From Allacma fusca (taxonomy: Eukaryota; Arthropoda; Collembola; Symphypleona; Sminthuridae), in contig OX359247.1 in the NCBI GenBank assembly GCA_947179485.1, forward strand, positions 58,501,131 to 58,565,130: a stretch of DNA of 64,000 nt, in the 5' to 3' direction. Each line of letters begins with the position of its first letter. Position 1 is the first letter of the stretch. Below the pieces are notes generated by a model that was given only the letters and a program-made list of their open reading frames with translations, was not told the DNA's origin and did no database searches. The translations under genes were made by a program, and so were the position numbers. Below are positions 9,914-23,814 of this stretch, in pieces.

Positions 9914-10539
9914 AATTTCCTTTCATATTTCCCTCCCGTTTTGGGGATAGCTCCGGATAGTTCTCAACATACCACCAAATCCAATTTTTACTCAATTCCC
10001 AACTTCAAAATTCAATGGTTTCAACTTAGTATGTACGTAACATAATGTGGTTCAAATAAGATTCCTTTTTTTTTGATTTGTAATAGTTTCAGCCACTGAG
10101 TTTGAAATCCAATGATTTTTTGTTTCTTATAACAAGATTCTTATATTACGGTAAGCAAGAAGTTTTGCGGCCAGAATATAGGCCGTTCAAACATCGTAGT
10201 TTATTGAGAGCAAGTTAATTGAATTGAAAGAATGTATAGATACATTTTCAAGTGACAAGACCTTTGTGCGTGTATTTTGTGGTGGAGCAAGCTCTCTACA
10301 AAAATTCCATTTTAAAATACAGTTGTTATTTGTATTTTTATCGAAGCAAATAATGCGAATACGTGGCAAGCTTAGCAAGGAGATTCTTTTAGAAAGAGGC
10401 TACACTTTGTGCTTAATTTGACTGTGACTTGCCCACTTAGGGCCATGCACGTATGTTCATCTTTGTATGCATTACTAAGCTATTTATCATTAGAATTATT
10501 TAAATTAACTTTGACAAAGCTAATTGGGCGCAGTATTGA
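9914..10539. other. Non-coding DNA
   Basis: Low-complexity AT-rich sequence between the BEL element and the TTGACC-rich region. Overlapping short frames near 10190-10420 on both strands show no recognisable protein. Nothing else seen. Confidence 0.5.
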
Positions 10540-11400
10540 CCTTTTGCTGACCCTGAACTTGACTTAAATTTGAGTCACGCATAGAATAAAACAATCAAAT
10601 CATTACATTATTTCCAATATTGAACAAAATTTCACACTGAAGTGAAATCTGACCCAAGTTTGACCAACATTTCATACAAGCGACCATTATTTTTTTAAAA
10701 TTGACCAAACTTTGGCCTAAACTCGACTACAGATAAATATAAGTAGACTAAAATTTTCAAATACGAATTCGAAATAGTGACCACACATGAAGTTTTGACC
10801 ACATTTGACCGAGATGTGAGCGCCACTTCACCCAATTGACCTACAATTTGATTCAAAATTGACCAAAGTTTGGCCTAAACGTGACTACAGATACAAGCTG
10901 ACAAAAACTTTCATATGGTAACTCGAAATAGTTTCCAATATTTTGACCGACATTTGACCAAAGTATTGACCGACATTTGACCAAAGTATTGACCAACATT
11001 TGACTAAAGTATTGACCGACATTTGACCAAAGTATTGACCGACATTTGACTAAAGTATTGACCGACATTTGACCAAAGTATTGACCGACATTTGACTAAA
11101 GTATTGACCGACATTTGACCAAAGTATTGACCGACATTTGACTAAAGTATTGACCGACATTTGACCAAAGTATTGACCGACATTTGACTAAAGTATTGAC
11201 CGACATTTGACCAAAGTATTGACCAACATTTGACCAAAGTATTGACCGACATTTGACCAAAGTATTGACCAACATTTGACCAAAGGTTTGACCGAAGTTT
11301 TGATCGGTATTTGACCAAAGGTTTGACCGAAGTTTTGATCGATATTTGACCAAAGGTTTGACCGAAGTTTTGATCGGTATTTGACCAAAGTTTTGGCCGT
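10540..11400. repeat. TTGACC tandem array, 23-bp unit with 35-bp end variant
   Basis: A degenerate TTGACC-rich lead-in (10540-10930) becomes a regular array from about 10940 to 11280 with unit gtattgaccgacatttgaccaaa (23 bp, about 15 copies). Copies with gaccaaa and gactaaa partly alternate, giving a 46-bp higher-order unit. From about 11282 to 11395 it switches to a longer variant with ggtttgaccgaagttttgat, about 35 bp per unit. Each 23-bp unit holds two TTGACC cores 11-12 bp apart. The minus-strand frames through it are by-products of the repeat. Confidence 0.92.
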
Positions 11401-14400
11401 CTTAATTCAATTTAAAGTAGGACTACAGCTGTAAGTCCTGTTTAAACACACATATACGAGAAGAATTAAAGCTAGCTGTACCCTTTGGATTGACCAAACG
11501 TTATCCTTATCCAAAATTTAAAAAAACAGCTAGACCGCCACCTCGACTTCATACGATTCACACTTGACTTAAAAACTCGACCATAAAATAAAGGCCTCAA
11601 CGGGATCCCGAATTGGGCCAAAAATCTCCCCCAAAAGCCCAACATCTCCCGCACTCCGTTAAAATTGATAGCAACGGTTGACTTTTAGTACAATGAACGT
11701 CCGACTTGAGCGCATCTCTATATTCATCACGCACTCCCCAATCTGCGTGGTGGAAAAAGTGGAAGGAAAATTGAAAGAAATGTGGAAATAATTGTAAAGA
11801 GTAGTGTGAATTGAGGGAGCAGCTGTGCTCTCCAAAACGAAGGGAGTAGTAGTTGCTCGAGTGGACTTGGGAGAGCTAAAAGGGATCTGGGATGTCCAAA
11901 CATTAAATGTGAATAAATGAATATAAATGGTTTCTGAAGAGCGGCGGCAATTGATATGATTAGGATTTATATTCAGAGCAAAACACGTCAGCATATGGGC
12001 CATCTCTATACAGTTCATTATACACTGACTCTTCAAAGGAGCTTCCTTCTCACACGGGTGAAGTCCTCCTTCCAAAACAGAGTCCCCATAAAAAGGACGG
12101 ACTGTAATTGAGAGGAACTGTAAGTATTAAACAAGAGACTAGGAATTGGACGCACGCATCAAGGCCCAAATCTTCAATGTCATATAATGAGACAAAAACT
12201 GAATGAAATCTAATGGAATCTAATGGCTAAGCATTGTCTGTCCAGAGAAAAAGTCCATTGAAATTACATCACATCCCATGACTCAAGTCACATCTCTACA
12301 GTCCACTCTCCCTCAAACAGATCTCAGATGACAGGAGATTTTTTCCTATCAGAGCTCACGGACGCTCCAATACGAGTCCGTACCGCAACGCTAATTTTTT
12401 CTAACACAGAAGTGAATCTGTGGTTCCTCTGTAAGAGGGATGCTCTCACAGTGACAGTTGACTGTGGACCTATTGAAGAAGAAGAAGAAGACATAAGTAT
12501 ACGGACCTTTGTATAGTAAGTTAAGGGAGAGAAAAAGATTCATTCCAGGAGCTATTTTTTGTTCCTCTTCATTTGATTCTCATTGGACTTTTTTGCGTCG
12601 TCAGTCTCTGCTTTTGACTCGGGAGCGATGGAGAGTCGCCGTCTTTTTATACGGACTTTTGATATTCCCTCTCACTCATCAAAGTCTCTCTCCACGGCCG
12701 GGGTGAAGGAGACGACGGGAGCTAAATGTATTCATCTCTGCATAACATTTCCAACATTTCAAGCTCCAATCCCGAGCTCACCAATGTCTCTCAATTTACT
12801 TTTCCCTTTCCTTTATGTACATTTCCCTATCCCTGTGTACACATCATTTACGACCCTATGAGACGAGTTTTTTTACAGCTTTTAGCTTATACCCATATGC
12901 ACATACATACATAACAAACATATAAGTATTTTGTATGCAGTCTGTACATACTGTATCTGTCTTTTGTATTTTCCAGCCCTTCAAGACACACATAATGGAA
13001 TCATCAACCACCTGAGATTTTTCTGGTAACATTTTCACAGTTAATTTTCTATTGTATTAAATAAGAGACACGTTTTTTTCTTCTTCATACTACATGTGTG
13101 CATTAAATTTCATGTAGACTCTTATACAGTGTTCTGCTCCTAGTACGGATCCCTCGTGTATATCTATACAGTAATTTAGACTCTAGAGATTCAAAAATAT
13201 ACATTTTCCCATGATGGGAGGGAGGTAGTAAAGAAGTGACTTTTAAAATTTTAAGAAATTATTTAATAGAGAGGGGACATATTCAAATTTTATTTTGCAA
13301 ATAAAACCTTTGGGTTTTCACACTTTGCTTTTTTGACTCCACTTTAGTAATTATACATGTATGACTAGGAATATCTACTCTATGGAGGGAATTGACTGTA
13401 CAGGCAGAGTATGACGGGAGGTAACGAGGAAGGACGTTTTTCTAATAAAAATTTTGTCCGGACATATTTTGAGCCCACAAAGGAGAGTCTAGGAGTGAGG
13501 TGATGCCTGAATATGAAAAGTGATGGACGGTCCCTCGTAGCATTTTAAAATAAGGTAAACAGAAAGGGGTCCGAGAGCGTTAAAGGCCGTTGAGCTCTCT
13601 CGAGAGTACACACACAAGTAGGGACAGTCCACACTTAGCATAACGACACCCAGTCCGATCCCCTGCAAGGTAATTTCGATCATAGTGTGTTTCATAGGGT
13701 TTGAGCATTCTCAGGAGAATCTGCATGTGTGACTGTAATAGGACCAGCCTTTGTAGGGACAGTGGACTGTAAACAGCTGTGAAGAGGACCGAGGGGTTTA
13801 AACAACTCCTGAGCCAAGTCAAGTGACAGACTCCAAGCCCAAGTAAACAGACTCACTCAGTTGGCTATGTTTTAGCTCCGAAGGTTTCCCCATCCCTCTC
13901 TCCCGCATTTCCCTCACTTTCTATCAATTTGAATTTTCCTTCCAACTTTTCCCAGCGCTCTGACGCTCCCCTTGTAGTATGCAAAGCCAAGTCTTTGTAG
14001 GGCAGTCTCTTCCTTTATTTTTAGGTTTTATTTTCTGGTGGATCTACATGTATGTATGTATGTCGTGGGTGAAGATACAAAATGTACTAGGTGTAACTTC
14101 CATGAAAGCAAAAGGAAGTATAAGCAAATTAAACGTAATATGAACTATAGGCGTTTCCCATTAAATGCATATGCACGTTTGATGTGATTTCCCTCAACGC
14201 TACTGTAAGAACTGAGAATCAGTGGGATAGAAATTAAATCGAAAAAGAGCTAAAATCAATTTAACCTAAAATAAAAAGGGGCTATTGTCACATCATTTAT
14301 TGTTCATTTAGCTCATTTTGGAAAAACTGCAATTAAGCCATTTTTCTGTAAAATAGAAAAATGCATTTAGTACATTTTGATGATCAGTGAAAAGGTGATT

Positions 14401-15270
14401 TAGCACATTTTGCCTTTAGACGCTGAGGGAGCCTTGTAAGGAGGAGACGTATCCGTTTCCCCTGAAAGTGATTATAAGTTGTTATAAATGTTGGTTGGAC
14501 GGGGGACAAATGACTTATGGAAGGAGATTGGGGTGGAAATTAGGAGGAATGGATGGGTGACGGGCGTTGGGACATAAGGAAAGGATGAAAGGGGTGATAA
14601 GCTCCGGGCTTCCAGGTACTGATTACACAAATAGGCAAGAGATACAGACAAGGGAATTAATTATGGCGGGTTCCTGGTCGAGTCTGCTTGAGTGTGCATT
14701 TAAAAGCTCTGCTTTATTTTCTTGCAATTATAAACGTAGCTTGGCTTCCCCAGTGGCTGTCTCCTTCCCTTGTCCTTCCAAAAGCACCTGAATAAATCCA
14801 AAGTACAATGCTGAAATATTCAGGGATTTGACAATCGCCTATTATCCCAACGTTCCCCTTGTCATCTTAAGTGCCCGTGTAAATTATTTATCTTGCTCAA
14901 CAACACACTCCTCTCCCTCTGTCCAGGCCTGTATTATTGGCGGATAGACCCGGTTCCATTGCATGTACATATGGTTTAATGCCCTAATACATACATATAT
15001 ACATATCCTTATATTAATTCATTTCATATCCCCGGTGTCTTGTATACAGTCATGTTAAGTTATTAAATTCAGGACTGTGTACAAGTTCAAATTTTCTTTA
15101 CAACTCAAGATAAGGGTTTAATAGAAATCATTTAATCGGTCAAATTTTTGCGAGGAAAGGTCAAATGGACAAACAAGGTCCAGTAGTAATGGTTGACAGG
15201 TTTTGAAATTACGGTGCACAGTTTGAGTTTGTCCGAGGTCAAGTTCCGATGACAAATGTTTGGGGAAGAT
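11401..15270. other. Non-coding DNA with dispersed-repeat fragments
   Basis: No supportable exon. The longest frame (minus, 11659-12075) shows no domain and no coding signature. Around 13560-13790 there are inverted-orientation fragments of the acagtccactc / ggggtccgagag dispersed family. The part at 14640-14900, including cttgtcatcttaagtgcc at 14858-14875, has a diverged counterpart at 56560-56760. From about 15120 the sequence grades into the next array. Confidence 0.5.
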
Positions 15271-15271
15271 T

Positions 15272-15925
15272 GGGCCCAATTTAGGGTCAAATAAGAATTG
15301 GGTCAATTTAGGGTCATATAAGAATTGGGTCAATTTAGGGTCAAATAAGTGTTGGGTCAATTTAGGTCCAAATAAGTGTTGGGTCAATTTAGGGTCAAAT
15401 AAGAATTGTGTCAATTTAGGGTCATATAAAAGTTGGGTCAATTTAGGGTCAAATAAGAATTGTCAATTTAGGGTCATATAAAAGTTGGGTCAATTTAGGG
15501 TCATATAAAAGTTGGGCCAATTTAGGGTCATATAAAAGTTGGGTCAATTTAGGGTCATATAAAAGTTGGGCCAATTTAGGGTCATATAAAAGTTGGGTCA
15601 ATTTAGGGTCATATAAAAGTTGGGTCAATTTAGGGTCATATAAAAGTTGGGTCAATTTAGGGTCATATAAAAGTTGGGTCAATTTAGGGTCATATAAAAG
15701 TTGGGTCAATTTAGGGTCATATAAAAGTTGGGTCAATTTAGGGTCATATAAAAGTTGGGTCAATTTAGGGTCATATAAAAGTTGGGTCAATTTAGGGTCG
15801 AATGAGATTTGGGTCAATTGTGCGTCAAATAAGTGTTGGGTCAATTTAAGGTCAAATAAGAATTGTGTCAATTTAGGGTCGAATGAGATTTGGGTCAATT
15901 GTGCGTCAAATAAGTGTTGGGTCAA
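15272..15925. repeat. GGGTCA tandem array, 27-bp unit
   Basis: About two dozen copies of gggtcaatttagggtcat followed by ataaaagtt (27 bp). The left third is variable (aagaattg, aagtgttg endings) and the middle is nearly uniform. Each unit has two GGGTCA motifs with a 5-bp spacer. Because 27 is divisible by three, a 158-codon minus-strand frame with a 9-residue repeat (LTQLLYDPK) stays open, as do plus-strand frames. I treat these as repeat by-products, not proteins. Confidence 0.93.
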
Positions 15926-17034
15926 TTTTTGGTTTTAGCAGAAGTTTGAGGCTATGTTTAGGTCAATTTTAGTGCAGTCTGAGAAGAATTCTTGGTCAAG
16001 GTCAGATTAAATTTGAGTTAGGTTGCGGGAAGTCTGAATCAAGAGTTGATCGAGATTTTAAGATTGCTTTTGTATTTGGTTTGTTAGAATGAGATTGACC
16101 GAGTTACGACGATGATTAGAGTAATGGTAAAGTTCGGATCAAATTCCAGTTTGGTAAATATTCAAGGAAGGGTCATGAGTTTAATTTAAAAAGGTCAAAG
16201 ATGCTTCAGATTTGGGTTTAATTTGCTGAAAATCAAATTATTTTGTACGGGTTGATTGGTTTTAAAGGTGAAAATCGGGGACAAACTAATTTATTACTAA
16301 AATTCTGCGGACTTAAAATCAAATAAAATCCAATCTTGGGTTAGATTCATTTGTTGAAGTACGTATCTATTTATGGTTAGGATGATCAGCTCGAAAAGAA
16401 AGTCGTAATGTGTCAAACATTCCACGGTTAGTATTAAATTGAAGTACTGCCCAGGAAATGACTTGACCGGTTCGGAGCCCGGAAGGTGTATTTATTAGGT
16501 AGCTCTAGTTAGGTACTCGTTGTTTCTAATAAGCAATTACAATTGCCCATAAATGCAGTAAAATCCTTACATATACTTTTAAGGTGAATTTAGAATGAAA
16601 TTTGAGATCCGTGTCCGAGGGAAACCAACTTCCAAATTAGGGCATGAAATATTCAGTTGATTTTATTGTGGAAATCCACTCACAAACAACTTGTCGAGTC
16701 TGATAACGGTAATTTTCTCCTTCACAATTACAGTCCAATGGGACATTTTCCAGAGACCTCACAACTCAGGAACACGGAAAAGAGACCTGATGTTTCAAAA
16801 AGGTGGAAAAATTGAAGTTGACTCACTACTCTAAGCAAACTAATTAGCATTCCATTTTGCATTACTAATTCATTGCATTTTTCATAGCTCGAGATTGTAG
16901 GTATGAAGTTTAAGTTCATATTTAAGCTTCGTCTTTTGATACATTTATAAGCTCCAGGTATCGCCAGTGAGTCCCAATTTTGGGTACAGAGTTTCAGTTT
17001 GAGTACAGGATTGAATTTTGAGTTCTAGTTTACG
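15926..17034. other. Non-coding DNA between two arrays
   Basis: AT-rich sequence with scattered GGTCAA/AGTTTGAG motifs in the first few hundred bases, apparently decayed array units. No gene seen. Confidence 0.5.
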
Positions 17035-17712
17035 CTTGAATTTCGAGCTTCGTTTCCCACTTGAATTTTGGGCTTCGCTTCCCACTTGAATTTTGGGCTT
17101 CGCTTCCCACTTGAATTTTGGGCTTGGTTTTCCACTTGAATTTCGAGCGTCATTCCCATTTAAGTTTCAGTTCCCACTTGAGTTTCAAGTTTCAGTTCCC
17201 ACTTGAGTTTCGAGATTCAGTTCCCACTTGAGTTTCAAGTTTCAGTTCCCACTTGAATTTTGAGCTTGATTTACCACTTGAGCTTCAAGTTTCAGTTCCC
17301 ACTTGAGTTTCAAGTTTCAGTTCCCACTTGAGTTTCAAGTTTCAGTTCCCACTTGAGTTTCAAGTTTCAGTTCCCACTTGAGTTTCAAGTTTCAGTTCCC
17401 ACTTGAGTTTCAAGTTTCAGTTCCCACTTGAGTTTCAAGTTTCAGTTCCCACTTGAGTTTCAAGTTTCAGTTCCAACTTGAGTTTCAAGTTTCAGTTCCA
17501 ACTTGAGTTTCAAGTTTCAGTTCCCACTTGAGTTTCAAGTTTCAGTTCCCACTTGAGTTTCAAGTTTCAGTTCCAACTTGAGTTTCAAGTTTCAGTTCCA
17601 ACTTGAGTTTCAAGTTTCAGTTCCAACTTGAGTTTCAAGTTTCAGTTCCAACTTGAGTTTCAAGTTTCAGTTCCAACTTGAGTTTCAAGTTTCAGTTCCA
17701 ACTTGAGTTTCA
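17035..17712. repeat. Tandem array, 25-bp unit
   Basis: The unit is acttgagtttcaagtttcag followed by ttccc (25 bp), about 27 copies by length. The first copies (17035-17160) are variants with ttgaattttgggcttcgctt. Later copies form two sub-families, ttccc and ttcca, that occur in blocks, as expected from local homogenisation. The CTTGA/TCAAG core matches the style of the other arrays. Confidence 0.93.
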
Positions 17713-20700
17713 TGGTTCAGCTTCCTTTTAAGTTTCGAGTTTCTGTTAGCACTTAAAATTCAAGCTCAACGTAACAAGAGTTTCGAAATGTGTGTATTCA
17801 AATCGGATTAATGAATTGAAGTTCAAATTCGAGTGTGAATTCTAAATGTGACATCATGTTTGGAAATTATATTTGCCTTGGAATTTTGAATTCAAATTTT
17901 AATTCCCAGCGTTCCCTTAAGTTTGGAGTTTATATAAGTTCCTCTTTGAATTTCGAAATCCGAGTGCGACCTCAAGTACTGTCCGTCCAAGTTTGTAGCC
18001 AAGGGTCCCCTTAGACTTAGAATCCATAGAAAACCTTAATATTTTGGAGATGGGAAACGCAAGACGAAGCAGAATAAAAAGTTGACTAGTGAGAGGACAC
18101 TTCCTACTGTAGCGTAGACCAGATATGTAATTACATATGTATGATGGTATGGTTAGGAGTAATTAAAAGTGTAATTTAAGTAGAAAATAGACTTCGCCAT
18201 CCAATTACTTTCCATTTGGTCTTGATACAGTCACGGAGAAAAGCTCATTTTCCCGCGGCATTCCTTTCATTTGGAAAATGCCCTCTGACTACTCCTTCAG
18301 CCCCTCACATCACTTACATTTTCGCTCCGTCCTTTGAGTCCGTCCAATTTCCTGGGCTTCCTCTGCCAACGTCTTCATCCTCATTTTTCCTCCTTATTAT
18401 CATCTCCCTCCAAAACCTCACTCCCTGACCCAATTAAGTAAATAATGCAAAAAGGTGAGAGCCTTTCCTGCGGTTTCGCATCTTCCTTTTCCCATTTACT
18501 TTCCCCTTTTTACAAATGTCACTCACACTCTCATCAAAAATTAAGGCTTCCCTACCTACATATGGCGACTGTACTGTCAAACCCCTTTACAACAGCTGCT
18601 CTACAAACTACATTTTTTTAAAATCCCTTAATATTCCGCCCTATAGAGCAAGCCTTCTTTATAACGGTCCCTTCTTCAGACTAAAACAATTCACGACTGA
18701 CCCCTCCTTGACTCGAAAACTTTAGTACTTAATCCAATCAAAACTTGTTAGGACCAGGGAAACTTCCTTATAGCAGCTGTCTAAAAATTATTTTTTCCCC
18801 TTCTAAACGGGCTCCATCATGGGGCAAAATGATACAGTGACCTGGTGTGCATCCCAAGTGTGAAATTTTTGAAAGCCCAGATATTTACCCTTTAAACGTA
18901 ATGCTAATCTTTTCGTGAGAGCCGAGCTTGACACGGGAGTGACTCATTGGTTTATGGACCAAAAGCGAGTACCTGGTAATGAGGGGATCGGAGGGTGAGA
19001 AAAGTTCGGGAAGTTAATATTATTTTCCTCTTCATAAAAATGAAGTGAGGCATATGTTTGAGAAGTGTGAGGTTCAAGTGTGGATGTAAAAAGACTCAGA
19101 CTCTCACACTCTTTTCCCTCACCATTTCCCCATACAATGTGGGAAATGGTTATGATGATGATGCTCGCCTCCTTTTTTCACACCCCAAAAGGCCCCACTC
19201 TCTAAATGCATAATTAGTTACAGTTTCAATCCGGTCGAATGGACAAGGCGGTGCAGCTGTCACTATTAAAATAAATGGGCGATTTCCATTATTCCGTCCT
19301 CAGGCCATCACTTCCTAAGTACAGACCCTTTGGCCCGCTCCCTCTCAAAAATTAAAAACTCTAAGGATATATGCTCACAACAACAGAGCCAAAATTAAAG
19401 GTTAATTTTCTCTTCAAAAACCTCTTCGTAGTTATTCCTGTCCATCATCCGTACAGTGAGTTCTTTCTATTGTAAAATTCTTTTTGTTACGTTTGTTCAT
19501 AATATACAAATAGTATTATTTTTTTTAAATAATTTTACATATGTAGTAGATGACATTTGAACCCTAAATTTTTGCTTAGTCAGAGGTGATGTTATAAAGG
19601 GAGCGGACCGTGCTCATCCATAACTGTCATCTTACCCGATATTTATGACCTCCCAAATTCTACGGACTATATAGCGTGTGGCTATGAATTTCAAATTCAA
19701 TTCTAATCATGGGAGAGTATTGGGACGTAATTGCCTCAAGAGGGAGAGTTGAGTTGAGTTGTGAAGTGAGAAAATAAATAAATGGTTTATTTTGTTAAAG
19801 TGCGTCCAAGCACACAAACCCCGCACTTTCCTCTCGGACGAAGGAGATACGGGGATTAAATCCCAGCCCCTCACATTTTCTATGAGTATCTATCAGCATT
19901 CCGTTCCGGAGACAATTTCATAATTCCCTCTGAATTTCTAGTCGGTCTTTTCCCTATGAATTTAATTGGCCATGGCTACTCGCTAGGGGTGTACTGGACT
20001 AATTAATTGAATTAAGATTCCAATCAGATTGATTGTATGGGAAGACGTCAAAATGAACACTATTCATAATTTAGGGCGTATTTAGATTCCATTATTAAAT
20101 TCATACAAGTCATGATAAAAGCATTATTTTGAGTTTATTGAGACTCAATTATTTATGCTTACAACTGGCTCTTATTGTAAGTAGGTGCAAGGGGGAGGGG
20201 GAGATAGCAAAAGGGTTCATCAATTACAAATATTTCTAACAATTAAAAATAAAAATGAATTTTTAAAAAATTTAAAAATAAATAAAAATCCTTGAAATGT
20301 TAAAATTCTGAAAAACCCTGCTGTATAAGAGCGTATGCTAAATGAAGAATTCACTCCATTCACATTGGCATTTGTTTTTTGTTGGGAAGAAGGCAGGAAA
20401 AAGTTTTGGTTTTGGGAAGTGAGCCCGCCAATAAATCTTGTGAGACGGAGATGATTTTCGAAGAACATGGATTCCCTGGAACTTCGTATACAGTCAACTC
20501 TTCCTTCAGGATTCACCTTCATAATAATATTTTTCGCATCAAAATCACTTACGGATGCATGTTTGATAATGCTACTTCCGTTGGTCCTTACAATTGGACT
20601 TAGAACTATGCAAGTCATATTTGGCTGGTCTAGACTGGGATTCTGTTATAAGTGGAGTCTACTGTCCCTAAATAGAGAGAATATAGGGAGGGAGAGGGAG

Positions 20701-23700
20701 AAGGGGATTTATGCATGGAAAACAACATGTTACAATGAAGGGAGGACCCGCTCACGTATTACAAGTTGGTTATTGCCTCTGCTTTTAATTTAATACGAAG
20801 ACTACTATTGACGTTAGGAAACAGAAGGGAGGATGACTTTCCTTGGAAAAATATGAATGGAAAGAACCAGCTCACTTCTTTAAGCACACTTGGTTGATTC
20901 GACCCGTCTTTGGTTTTGTTTCCCTCACTGTCTCTCTCTCTCTCTCTCTCCCTCCTGCTTTATTTGTCTCTCTCTCTCTCTCTTGAGCTCGCTGGATATT
21001 TTGAAGAGCATAATAATTCCTATGGGGCTAATTTATGCGCAAGAACTGAGGATTATTTTGTATGCGTAGCTGTTGCTGGAGTTAAGATTGTGGCATGAGT
21101 TAGTTCCGTGTGTGTACTCATAATTATGATGCCTCTAGAGTTCCCTCCAGTTTCCTTATATACCTACTGTATAGGGGCTCCTCACTCACAGTCCCTATCA
21201 ATTACTCCGTATATAAAGGAGTACCCTCCCTATACTTTTTCACCCAACCGTGGCAATTAGTTCTTATCGACATTTTCACCCATTCATCGTCCCGAGTCAG
21301 AACCAACCGTGCCGTGGAGTTTCAACAACTCGTCACTCTACGGGACTCTCATATTTGTACAGTTGGCAATCTATAGCACAGATCCCTTTAACAAATTTCT
21401 AAATTCCCCGAAATTAGGGTTACTTTTGTAGAAGGAAAAAGTAGCGCTGTGGTACATATTTTTACGCATGAAAATATTCTTACGTAATTAGATATTAGAG
21501 CTTATAATATTAAGTTTATAAAATATGTCCAGCTGTTTTCGTACTTCAATATTTTCTTGTACAAGAGCGCCCGTTATAATGACATATAATTACATATCTA
21601 CCTTTTGTTTTGTTATGGAAAAGTTTTGCATTGATGAGAAAATATTTTTACTACTATTTATTCACGATGTATAAATCAGGGAAGACTGGAGTAAAAATAT
21701 CAGTGGCGTCAAACTGCAGAAAATTAAATAGAGGTTTAGTAAAGGAATCCAAGACCCTGGACGTATCGAAGGTTGAGGAACAGAGGAGAATTTCTGCAAA
21801 AGACAGCAACTTGGATTTTTTAAAAAAAATTTCTGAAAATAATTTTATTAAAAAAGGGGAAGTGAGAAAAGGCTTTGGAAAGTTTTGAGGGGACGGGAGC
21901 GTAAATGGTGGGAGATTTAAGGGTCGGAGAGCTTGTAAATATTTTGTGCAAATGTAAATGTACAGGAATTGTGTAGAAAAGCATTAAGGACATGATGTAA
22001 GACATGCCATTTGATGTGCTATTTGCACTTGGCGTGAAATGTACGAGAGAAGTTGTCTCTTGGTTCTGGTTGAGATGCAAAATCCTCCGTGGATTCCTGA
22101 CAGTTCAATGTTCCAAGGAAATAATGATAATGTTGTGAAAGCGAGGATGGAATTCCTCCTCTGAATCCTCAACGGCTCACAGTGTACACTTCCTGTGAGG
22201 GACCTCCTTAATATAGAGGCTTTTCCCTGTAAGAGGAAACATACTCTTGAGGAAATTCCCATTTAATACAATGTTAATTTTCTAGGCCTGGAAAATCCTG
22301 TGAGATTATAAGAGTCAGATTTTGGGATGCTGGGGGAGGCTGTGTTGAGATGAGTGGACTGTACTCGTATCTTTAACAGCTACCACACGTCGGAATGAGG
22401 AGTGAGAAGAGCCAAAAGAAGAGTCCTGCATCTCCTTTAATCAAATATATTTTAGGCCTGGAATTATGAGTATCTTTACGACCGCAATAAATATGAGATT
22501 CTCAACGATCCGGCCTTAATTTGTACAAATGCGAGAAATCCTTCCTTCCCTTTTTAAAGGGACTGAGGGAGCTTGAGCTGGTTCTTATTTGAGATACAGC
22601 CTTTTTCTTAGTCACAAATTGTACATGTACAATAATTACAGGCGACCTCTGCTAACACGGCACCTCAAAAATTTATTATTTTGCTTTTAGTGGAACATCA
22701 GGGTCTCTATAGCAAATGGACACTGTATGAATATACGAATTTGAGCCTATTCATTGTATTTAATTGGATGGGATTTTTTCCCCTAATTATTCCCTTATTG
22801 TTCGCAGCCTTTTATTTACTGGCTTTTCTTCCAGAACATAATTTTGGGATGCTTAAATACAGTCCACTCTTGTCATAGCATCCCCTGGAGGAAGGATTTT
22901 TTCTCTCGTAACTGTGGAGTTGAGAGGGATGTGCGTAAGTGCAGATGAGTAATTACATGTGCGTACATAAAAATGCATAGGATTAATTATGTGCTTACGC
23001 ATGCATGCACATGTGCATTTACAATTAGATGTGTATGTAAGGGCCGATGCCGGTGCACTTATGTATGTACATATGTATGTGAATGGAAAACTATGAAGCG
23101 TCAACACAGTATGTATCTACAATGTAAGCAATTAGATATTGAGGATCATTGGATTCCTGTAGGTTGTTTGAGATTCAAATTCAATGTTGTGTGGAATGTT
23201 GCATAAGAGAAACATAAAGGGCCTTTGATTAGCTCTTGGAAGCTCGGGAAAGTGGAACTTTTCCAATGAATCTTGCCTCCATATACTTTTTGCTCAGAAA
23301 TTATTCATTCTTACTTTTAATTAAAAATCATGTGGAAGTGACTCCCCTGTGAGACTCTTTATTTTTTCTTGAGACTCTCCATCCTCCAGCTGCTTCATAA
23401 AAACTTCCACACCAGAAATTATAACGAGCCTTATGCACATGCACCACTCATTCCCCGAAGATTATTTTAATTGGATATTGTTAATCTTCCCCACATTACA
23501 ATTTCCGTCCCGTCTCTCCCTTCAAAATCCCCATAGCCATGCTCCTTCCGAATTTTGGCTGGATTTCCAAAGGAAAATATTTGTTCACTGCTTTTACATT
23601 GAAAAAGCCTAGAATTAAATTGTAAAGGATTGAGATGTTCAAATAGAATATCCTTCCCCAAATACGAACCTTCCAGTGTAAAATAGAAAGCATTGTGTAC

Positions 23701-23814
23701 AAAAGGAGGATTGAGAAACAGGGATGCGACCATGTCCAGTTTAGAAAATATTTAGGATTTTTCCTAGTGGTGTCAGTGGTCAACTTTAAATCATGTTCAA
23801 ATATAGTTCAGTCT
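17713..23814. other. Non-coding DNA with dispersed repeats and a CT tract
   Basis: I find no exon I can defend. Dispersed-module copies occur near 18570-18720 (tttacaacagctgctctac, ttctttataacggtccctt) and 21157-21240. A conserved-looking series at 20380-20480, 20700-20800 and 21180-21290 matches 62260-62360, 62395-62475 and 63185-63290 in order. Short open frames at 20220-20790 and 21610-22262 show no domain. An ATGT-rich stretch lies near 22960-23080. Confidence 0.45.
20931..20985. repeat. CT microsatellite
   Basis: Interrupted (TC)n tract: tctctctctctctctctc, then ccctcctgctttatttg, then another (TC)n run. Confidence 0.9.

Noticed and set aside
10940-11280. CRISPR-like appearance of regular repeats
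   Set aside because: The units are contiguous with no unique spacers, and the genome is animal.
10853-11388. Minus-strand repeat frames with NVGQYFGQM
   Set aside because: By-product of the 23-bp TTGACC array.
11659-12075. 138-codon minus-strand frame
   Set aside because: No recognisable motif, unusual composition and no splice context; likely chance.
15449-15925. 158-codon minus-strand frame with a perfect 9-residue repeat
   Set aside because: It is the translation of a 27-bp tandem array; other frames are equally open and there is no start context or exon signal.
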